Assembly: GCA_016946835.1 (NCBI GenBank)
Contig: JACVTC010000138.1
Span: forward strand, 127,501-190,000
DNA from: Neocallimastix lanati (nom. inval.)
Taxonomy: Eukaryota; Neocallimastigomycota; Neocallimastigomycetes; Neocallimastigales; Neocallimastigaceae
Direction of reading: 5' to 3'
Length of the DNA: 62,500 nucleotides
The translations under genes were made by a program, and so were the position numbers. The notes beneath the pieces were generated by a model. It had not been told where the DNA came from. It was given only the letters and a program-made list of their open reading frames with translations, and did not search any database. Within the stretch, counting starts at the first letter, position 1; every line of letters starts with the position of its first letter. This document shows, one piece after another, positions 52,186 to 62,500 of this stretch.

Positions 52186-52564
52186 GTAAGATTATATTGT
52201 GGATAATAATAATAATAGTAATAATAATAATAACGATGATGATTAATTTATATAGAAGAAAGAGTAGATAAGTTTTAAAAATAAATAAATATAAATGAGT
52301 AATCAATAAAATACAATGACATGAGAAGTTGAAGGATTAAAAATGAAATAAATAAATAAATTTGATTTTTTAAAAATACAAACAAATCTTAAAAAATTTT
52401 CATTTATTTTAGTTATCATTAATATAAGACTTGTCATTCAACTTTTCTATTTTTCTATTTTTTTTTTTCTGTTAGTAAAAAGGTTCCAAAAAGTTAATAA
52501 AATCTTACATATTATGAAGATTTATAATAATCTAAACAAACAAACAAACAAACAAACAAACAAA

Positions 52565-52603
<39 letters not shown>

Positions 52604-53919
52604 CAGATTATTTCAAAAGGTCATTTTAAATACTATCATATTTTAAAATATATACAGTTTCTATTATTTGAAATAATACTTTCGATTTTTTTTTTTTTTC
52701 TTTTTAAAGTATTCCTAAACAAAGATTTTTGAGGATAACAAATTAACAAGAAGATCAACAGTAGAAGTTTTAACGATAATAATACCTTATCAGTAAGTTG
52801 GGTATTTTTTTAAACTCTAACCAGTGGAAAGGGAAGATCATATGAACAATTTATTCAACAAATTAGATTTTAAAATAGAAATTGTATCAATTATAAACAT
52901 TTATAATTAAAATAAAAACTCAAAATTCAAGATCTAAAATGTATTGATTTAAAATATATCATAGCATTAGAGAAATGGTAAAAAGCATTATTTTATATTT
53001 TTATAAAATATAATATATATATATATATATTAATATACAAAATAATTAGTAAATAATAAAGAAATGTAATGATTATATAATGGGGTTCCAAAGTTTAAGT
53101 TAATAAAATAAGATTGTAGTTTAGGTCAATATCTAATAATATGCTTAACTTGATAATATATATTAATAATCAATTTAAATAACCCATTATAATAATTATT
53201 ATAGTTATATATAAATATAATAAATCAATAAATATTAAATATAAAAATACTAAAAATTATATACATATATATATATATTTAATACTATATATTTAATCAA
53301 AAATCAAAAGTATTTATAATTAAAAAGAATAATAATAAATAAGTAAATAAATAAATAAATAATAAAATAATAATAAAATAAATAATTATAATTATTTTAA
53401 TAATAATTCATAATGTAATTGAATTATTTTATGAAATCCAAATTAATTATTACTATAAAAAGTCCTTGCTAAGCTTTTTTTTTTTTTTATTATTTTTTTA
53501 CTATAAATGGATGAAAGAATAAAATAAATATAGTCAAATTAAAATTATTTGTGGATTTTTTTTTTTTTTTTTTTTTTTTGTTTTTGATAAACAAACTAGT
53601 AAATATATAAAAATAAAAAATAATAATAATAATAATAATAATAATATTAAATGAAATAAAATAAAAAGACTAAACTATTCCCAAAAATTAAAAAAATTTA
53701 TTTATTTGTCAATTTTTTGATAAAAATAATTTTTAGCCTCTCATCTATTATAAAATATTTAAAAATATATTTTAAATATATTTCGTCATTGTTGTGAAAG
53801 CCACAATATCAAGATGAAAAAAAAAAAAAAAAAACATTAAATGATAAAAACTAAATCCAAATAAAAAAAATCCAAAAAAAAAAAAAAATCATTTTAAAAA
53901 ATAAAATATAATTAAATAT

Positions 53920-54006
53920 TTGAAATAAATATATAAAGTACAAATTAAATAAAATAAAATAATTAGTTGAAATATAAATGCAAAGTATAAATTGAATAAA
54001 ATAAAA
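53920..54006. repeat. Diverged copies of the 33-bp satellite spacer
   Basis: AATATATAAAGTACAAATTAAAT and AATATAAATGCAAAGTATAAA-like units, each followed by short AAAAT runs, mirror the spacer/pentamer arrangement at 23.7-25.1 kb. Confidence 0.7.
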
Positions 54007-54063
54007 TAAGATTGAGTATATTATATATCTGTGCATAAGCCATTAAATAATTATTATATTCAT

Positions 54064-54066
<3 letters not shown>

Positions 54067-54157
<91 letters not shown>
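54067..54157. repeat. (AAT)n microsatellite
   Basis: About 30 perfect units. Confidence 0.95.
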
Positions 54158-54160
<3 letters not shown>

Positions 54161-54475
54161 GATAATTTATCGATCATTAATCAAAAAATGAATATATATA
54201 TAAAATAATAATAATAATAATAAATTTTATTTTATTATCAATAAATAAGTCAACATATTTAAAATAGAAAAAAAGTCACAACAAAATTTACCTTTTATGT
54301 TTTAATTAAAATTTACATAAATAAAAAAAAAATTTATTTTTGATCAATTAAATAAAATATTATATTAATTGCATTAAAAATGTTTATTATTATACAGAAT
54401 TTTTTTTATGTTTTTTTTTTTTTTTTTTTAATTAAATCTATTTTGATTATTATCAAAATGTAAAGATATAATTAA

Positions 54476-54510
<35 letters not shown>

Positions 54511-55684
54511 GAATTATAAAATAATAATAATAATATTAACATTATGTATAATAATATCTTATATTGAAATAAAAATAAATTAGTTTATAATGATGATAAT
54601 ATTATTAGAATAATAAATACAGAAATTATATTGAAAAATTAATATTATATTCTATGATAAATATTAATTCGAATAACTTTTTGACCATTATTATTATTAT
54701 TATTATTATTATATTTTACCATTTAATAATTTATTATATTATATTTTATTTTATTTTAATTTTTTTAATCGTAATATTTAAAATATTAATATTTTTTATA
54801 TATTTCATATTAATATTTTTTTTTATAAAATAATAATAAAAAAAAAAGTCAAGCATTTTTTATAATTATTTTTGACTCTAATTTTTTTATTTTAATTAAA
54901 AAAAAAAAATAGAAACATCTCTAATTCCGTTTATTGTAAAATAAAATACAGAATAACATTTAACATTGTATGTATATTGAAATTTATTTTATATTATAAA
55001 TAACTATTAAATATTATTTATTTAATTATTATGATATAAATAATAATTGATAATTAATTAATACTTATGAAATTAACAATAATAAATAAAATAATAAAAT
55101 AATTAGACAATTAATAATATTATTATGATAATTACATAATAAAAGTTTTATTAATCTTTTGTTGTATTAAATATAGCATATATATGTATTAATATTTTTT
55201 ATTTATATTAAAATATCAAAAATCAATAATATATGCAGAATAAATATTTCTTTGATGTAATGTAATGTCATTGAAATATTAAGAATTATTAAATATATAA
55301 ATAATCAAAGAAGAAAAAAAAAATTAAAATCATATCATAAATGCATATATTATAATATTATAATAATACATTTAATATATAAACTTTTGCCTAATATTTT
55401 AAATTGTAAAGTTTCTTTCTTTTTTTTTTTTTATTTCTTCTTTTTCTTCTTATTATCATTATTATCAATATTTTAATTTTTATAATTTTTTTTTAATTAA
55501 ACTTATTATTTTTATGGAAACTTTATATTTTTTTAATTATAAATAAATAAATATATATATATAAAACTTTTTTTTAAATATAGATAAATCTTGATATGGA
55601 AAAAATTTTATTAAAATGATTGAAAAAAAAAAAAAAATTAAATTAAATAAGGAATATACAAGAAATTATATGTATTATCCCTAT

Positions 55685-55730
<46 letters not shown>

Positions 55731-56598
55731 ATTCTATATTATTTTATTTTAAAAATATTTTTGATTTTTTTAGATTTTTTTATCGTTATGATGTTAAATA
55801 GATCATTAAGCTTCGATTATTTAATTATTTAAACTACTTCTTTTTATTTTATTTTTTTTTTTTAAAAAAAAAAAAAAATTATATAGTATTATGAATTTTT
55901 ACTAGTATTTCAATAATTCAATAATGTATAAAAAAATAATAAACTAAATTAAAAATAAAAATAAAAATATTAATAAAAATAAATAAAAAATCATTTTTTA
56001 GTATTATTTGTCAAATATTTATTAGTATTATTAAAATAATATCATTAATGTTATTATTTATTACTATTTATTTATTATTATTAATAAAATTATTATTTAT
56101 TACTATTATTTATTTATTATTGATTATTTAATTATATATTATTTAATAAAAAAACACAATATATAAATATATATTGTAATATTAATTAAATTAGAATTAA
56201 TAGTGATGAACTACAAAATAATAGGAATAATAATAATCCTAGGAAAATAAAATATCAATAATATAATAAAGTTTAAAATAAGAAATAAAATAAAAAATTA
56301 AACAACAAAACAAAATCAATAACAAATTTCTTAATATAGATATATTAAAAAAAAAAAAAATAAAATAAAGTAAAACCGTTCTTCTTGAAAATTTTATAAA
56401 ACATGAAAATTTTAAATTAGTATAATATAAAAGTATTAGTATGGTTTAAATAAATAAATAAATATATCATATATTTATATATAATGATAAAATAAAAATA
56501 AAAAATATGAATTTATACAAAAAAAAAAAAAAAAAAGGTTAATATAATATATAAAAATAAACAACTCTTAATAATTTAATTAAAAGATAAATTTAAAG

Positions 56599-56904
<306 letters not shown>

Positions 56905-59139
56905 TTAAATACAAATTTTCAATTCTTAATATCTAATTTTTTTTTTTTTTTTTTTTTTTTTAACGATTTTTAATACTATTGTACTTAACTATTTAGATAC
57001 AAATAAATTTTGCCAACTTTTTTCTTTTTTGTGAAAACTAAAAATTTCATTTATATTATTATTTGTATTTTATTTGTAGTTCCAATTTTAGTGAAACCAA
57101 AATTAATATTATAAAAAAGAAATAAAATATAATAATAGAGAATAATTTTTTTTTTATAAATATAATTATATAAAATAATATATAAATTTAATATGAATAT
57201 TATGTAATATAATATATATATATAATTTAACAGAATTTTTTTCATTTTTTTTTTTTCAATTCACCATATTATTATTAATTTGACAATCAATTATATAGTA
57301 GATATTAATCTATAGTGTTTACAAATGATCTTTTTTTTTTTTTTTTTGTAATAATTTTATTTATCAAATTATATCTATAAAATTACATAAAATGAAAATA
57401 TTGCTATTAATCAAAAAAAGTTATACATTAACTTTATCATATATTATTATTTTATTAGCAAAGAAAGATGCAACAATAAATTCTATTACTTAGTAATTAG
57501 AGTTGCTTTTATACATAAATACATAAATATATAAATATAATAATATATTAATATTTTTATATTTTAATAAAAGAAAAATATTATATATTTTTTTTTTATT
57601 CTTTTACATTCCATGAAAAATTTTCATGGAATTTATAAAAATAAACTAATTTAAAATTTTTAAATAAAATAAAATGTCATTCAAAAAAAAAAAAAAAAAA
57701 AAAAAAAAAGACGTTATTTAATAATATTTTATATTTATTAACTCATCAATACTAAATAAAATGGAAAATAGAAATATTTAGTTAACCAAAATTTCATTAA
57801 ATTTAACCTTTTTTTTCTATAAGAATTAATAAAGTGTATATATATCCTATCAATAAATATATTTTATTTTTATTTAATTATAAGTTTTTTATATTTAAAT
57901 GAAATTTTTAATTATAAATTTTTAATTTTAAGTTTTCATTTAAATAAATTTAAATAAAAGCTTTAAAAAGAATTAACTTATAAAAATTTAATTAAAATAA
58001 TCAATATAGAATTAATATAATTTAAAAAAATTTTTTTTTTATGGTATGTAATATCAATAATTAAAAAATAATAGTTTTATTATGGAAATAAAATAAAATA
58101 AAAATATAATAAAATATAATAAAAATAAAATAAAAATAAAATCAAAGAAAACAAAAAAAAAATATTAAAAAATAATAATTAATTATTAATTAATTAAATA
58201 TAAAATGAATAAATGATTAAAAATATATTTAATTCTATAGTTTAAATCGACTTTTTCAAAGTTTTATAAAATTTTTATAAATATATATTTTATTTTAGTG
58301 TTTTATATATATATATTTTTATAAATTTCTAATATTTATTTCAAATATTTTAAATTGATAATTAATGGCATTAAAACAAAATAATAATAATCATAATAAT
58401 TATAATAATAAGAATAATATTAATGCAATAGCATATTAATGCATTGCATCTATTTTATATTCATTGAATGCCTGTATAATCTTAAGAATCTAAAAAAAAA
58501 AAAAAAAAAAAAAAAATTATAATTATTATTATTATCAATTATATAAACATTTATAGAATTATATTATTCTATTATCTTTATAGAATAATATGATATTCAA
58601 TATTTCTTTTATATAAATGAATATTCATATATATAAATATAATATAAATAATATATATAATTTATAGTATTTTCTTTAAAAATATATATTTTTATATTAA
58701 TAAATAGAAAAATTCATTTTAAAGTATTTCTTATTATAGCTTCAATATTTTTGTTATTTTTTAACTTTGAATAGGATGTTTCATATAAAAAAAAATGATT
58801 AATCATATTAAAATTATAATCAATTTTATTGTGTTTAAATTAGGATATATAGTAGCCATATATAGTATAAAAACTTTAATCAAGTATTGTTTTTTTTTTT
58901 TTTTTGAATCGTGAAAATAAGCATAATTATATGTGTATTTGTGTTTTGAATGAAAATTATTATAAATAGAATTTATCATGTAAATATACTATTAATATAT
59001 ACATGAAATATATCTTTAAATGCTGGTCAATATCTAATTATAAAAAGTCATTAATTATGATTATGATTATAATAATAAAAAATAAATAATAAAAAAGAGT
59101 AATTAATAATAAATAATAAAAAATAAATAAAAAAAAAAG

Positions 59140-59335
59140 TATTTATTAATAATAAATCATAAGAAATAAATAATAAAAAAAAAAGTATTTATTAATAATA
59201 AATCATAAGAAATAAATAATAAAAAAAAAAGTATTTATTAATAATAAATCATAAGAAATAAATAATAAAAAAAAAGTATTTATTAATAATAAATCATAAG
59301 AAATAAATAATAAAAAAAAGTATTTATTAATAAAT
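59140..59335. repeat. 46-bp tandem repeat, about 4-5 copies
   Basis: The unit contains TAATAATAAATCATAAGAAA and then TAAATAATAAAAAAAAAGTA; copies differ mainly in A-run length. Confidence 0.9.
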
Positions 59336-59824
59336 AATAAATAATTATTAATAATTATTCAAATTTCATATTTTATACATTTTATTTTAGTAATATATAA
59401 AGACTAAAATAAATATTTTCCTATATAATATAAGCCTAACGTATGTAATATAAATAATTTATATATAATAAAATTAAAATATATTTATAATATATATAAT
59501 AATATATTTGTTATTTAACTCCTTAAATTTTAATGTAACAACAATAAAAAAAAAAAAAAGATGTAACCACTTGTAATACATATTTTTAACTCTATAATTG
59601 AATGATTCGTTAATTTTATTATTTATTATTCAATTATTTATTATTTATTATTCAATTATTCAATTATTTATTAATTATTATTTATTATTTATTATGTATT
59701 ATTTATTATATATTATTTATTATATATTATTCAATTATATATTTATTTATTATTATTTTTTAATCTTTTTATTTTAATAATAATCTTATTATTATTATTT
59801 TTATCATTAATTGAATAGTTATAG

Positions 59825-59859
<35 letters not shown>

Positions 59860-62500
59860 GTATTATTGATTAATGTAGAAAATTCAATTTAAATTGTTAA
59901 TTTTTCTTTTAAAAAAAATTTTTTTTTAAAAGATTATAACATTAGGAATAATATTTATACAGGAGAGAAGGTGATATTTTGTTATATATACATTATTAGT
60001 ATTGAATCTTTAAAAGGCTTATTTTTTAAGAATATTCATTTAATTTTATTAAACATTGTGTATTTTTTATTTTTTTTTACTTAATTATTATTTTTAATTT
60101 TTTTTTTGATATGGATTATTTATAATCTTTTTTTTTTTATTAAAAAAAAAAGAAGATAATAATTGGATTTCATTTGAGTTATACCTTTTAATAATATTTA
60201 TTTTACTTTCCATTTTGTATGTAATATTTAAAAAAAATTCTTAATATTTTTAAGTTGAGATTCATGTTTTAATATAAATAGAGTTACAAATAATGATAAA
60301 TATCTAAAGCACTCGAAGTCTAAATAATCATGCTAATATGAAGTTTATTTTTATCATTTTTACTACTAACCATTATTCAAGTATTTATAAAACAAAAAGT
60401 AACAATAATAACAATAATAATAATAATAATCATAATAAAGAATAATAAATAATAATAATAAATAATAATAAATAATAATAATAAATAATAATAAATAATA
60501 ATAATCATAATAAATAATAATAATAATCATAATAAATAATAATAATAATCATAATAAATAATAATAAATAATAAATAATAAATAATATAACTATTAATAT
60601 TAATATTTATATTAATAATAATAATAATAAATAAATAAATAATTTCAGATTTTTAATTCTTAAATAATTAAAATTAGTTTTTTTAATTCTAATTTTTTGT
60701 TTAAAGTTTAAATTGTCCGAGTTCTGTATCAAAGATCTCTATAATAACACATTAATATATAATATATAATATATATAATATATAATGATATGAAAAATAT
60801 TTATAATGAAATATATGATATAAAGTATATAAAATATATAAAATTAATTACATTATATATATTATAATATAATGGATAATATATCAATTGATATTTTATA
60901 ATATATTCAATATATTAATAAATAGTATCTAATAAAATTATTATAGAATTATTATTGGCTTCTTTGGATATGTATATATTAATATATTATATGTTAATTA
61001 AATTAACATGAGTAATATAAATTAATATACGAATAAATTAAATATTCTTTATTATAAAAATAATTAAATAGAATTAAATAATCAATATAATCAACATATA
61101 TTAATATCTTTATTATTTAAACTGTAACTAAAAAAAAAATAGGGGAGGGAGAATAATAAAGAAATTCATTATCAATCATCATTAACAAAAAAAGAAATAA
61201 AATAAATTATTAAATAAATATATAAATAAATAAATAAATAAATAAATATATATATATATATAAATAAATAATAAATAAATAATAAATAAATATATATTTT
61301 TTTATTTTATAAAATTTTATATAGTAATAGTTTGATAGAACAGCAAGTACATTTATAATATACATATTATATAAATAAAATTGAAATTATTGACATATTT
61401 AAAATGTAATTAATTATATATTAAAGAAGAATATTTATTAAAAAAACTTTAAATAGATATGAGTAATTTTTTTTTTTTTTTTTGATTAAAAATTATGCTT
61501 TAAAATCATATTTATTATACAATTCTGTAAATATTTTATTAATAATAAATTATTATATTAAATAAAAATTTTTATATAAAGTATGTTTCGTGCTTTTTTT
61601 TTTTTTTTTCTTACCCTTTTGTAATTTATTATAAAGAATTTAGTGTTTAGATAATATAAGATTTAGTTTATATTTATTCCTATATTAAATATTATTAATA
61701 TTATTAATATATATATATATATATTTTTATGGATAAGTTATATATATTTTATTTATATTATTAAATTCAAATTATAATAATTTATATTTATGATAGTTTT
61801 TGTAAAAAAGTCATAAATTAAAGATAAAATAAAAAAAAAAAATAATAAAATAAAAAATAAAAATACAATAAAATAAAATAAAATAAACAAAAAATTTTCA
61901 TTTGTTGCAATTTAAAATATATATATATATATAATATTTTTAATTAATTTACAAATTATATAAATTATTATTATTTTTTTTTTAATAAAGAATTTCATTT
62001 ATCATTTTTATAGTAAATATATTGAATTCAAATAATAAAACTATCAGATTGAATAAAAAAGAAAAAAAGAAATTAATAGATATTGTTATATTCTTTGTAA
62101 ATTATTGACTTGGTATATTTTCTCTTTCTATAAAGTTTATTGTCATATAATATAAAGAAAAAACTATATTTTCAAAAATTTAATAATAAGGAAATAAGTA
62201 TTCAAGGAAAAATATTCAAGGAAAGTTATAAAATATTAAGCAAAAAAAAAAAAAAAAAAAAAAAAACAATAATAACAGCAATAACAATAAGGTTAAGAAA
62301 AACATAATAAAGTATATTTAATTTTTATCATATAAAAACTTATAACACAAACTTCATTTATAATATAAAGAAAAAGAACTTTTTTTTTTTGTTCAGTTAT
62401 AAAAATATATTTGTACTGGTCACTTTCAAAAATCTCTTTTATGAAATGTTTTAATATTTTACTTACTTGTAATAAACAAAAAAAAAATAAAAAAAAAATA

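Noticed and set aside
52134-52870. A three-exon gene in 52.1-52.9 kb
   Set aside because: The candidate exons do not share phase and stops appear on joining; only the first exon is listed, at low confidence.
55616-55801. Lys-rich 61-residue ORF
   Set aside because: Half of it is a long A run; no other support.

Overview
This window looks like nuclear DNA of an anaerobic gut fungus (Neocallimastigomycota, the Piromyces/Neocallimastix/Anaeromyces type). The base composition is extremely AT-rich, with very long homopolymers and microsatellites between genes. Genes are rich in short GT-AG introns, the genetic code is standard, and there is a secreted family 3 glycoside hydrolase whose domain order is typical of rumen bacteria. 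The organism assignment is inference; gene identities come from motifs read in the sequence.

Layout. 1-0.8 kb: 5' part of a RING+PHD finger gene (minus). 1.5-2.25 kb: prefoldin subunit 2 (plus, 3 exons). 2.7-7.1 kb: a many-exon coiled-coil gene resembling CCDC57 (minus). 8.9-15.0 kb: RNA14/CstF-77 (plus, 16 exons). 15.8-16.6 kb: histone H2A with an SQEY tail (minus, 4 exons). 16.9-23.0 kb: a structurally intact Ty1/copia retrotransposon (minus) with 254-bp LTRs that look identical and a 5-bp target duplication. 23.7-25.1 kb: an AAAAT/spacer satellite. 26.6-29.0 kb: an intronless ankyrin-repeat gene (plus). 29.9-32.6 kb: a domain-swapped GH3 enzyme (minus). 34.6-42.5 kb: a nest of dead LINE copies (minus). 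43.4-45.4 kb: eIF4A (minus, 4 exons). 49.6-51.8 kb: an unusual island of hairpins folded around a 650-bp hexamer array. 52-62.5 kb: a gene-poor AT desert full of simple repeats.

How the parts relate. The housekeeping genes act independently in protein folding, mRNA 3'-end formation, chromatin and translation initiation. No operon-like arrangement is present. The carbohydrate-active gene fits an organism that degrades plant fibre, and its domain order points to acquisition from a rumen bacterium.

Standout observations: (i) the 49.6-51.8 kb hairpin island, with stems of 10-18 bp spaced about 160 bp apart inside a larger degenerate inverted repeat; (ii) a copia primer-binding site matching the anticodon arm of tRNA-Lys(CUU), implying half-tRNA priming, plus a candidate +1 frameshift site; (iii) the GH3 gene whose 84-nt intron is a stop-free multiple of three, so retention would change the N-terminus; (iv) A-tract expansions inside LINE coding sequence.
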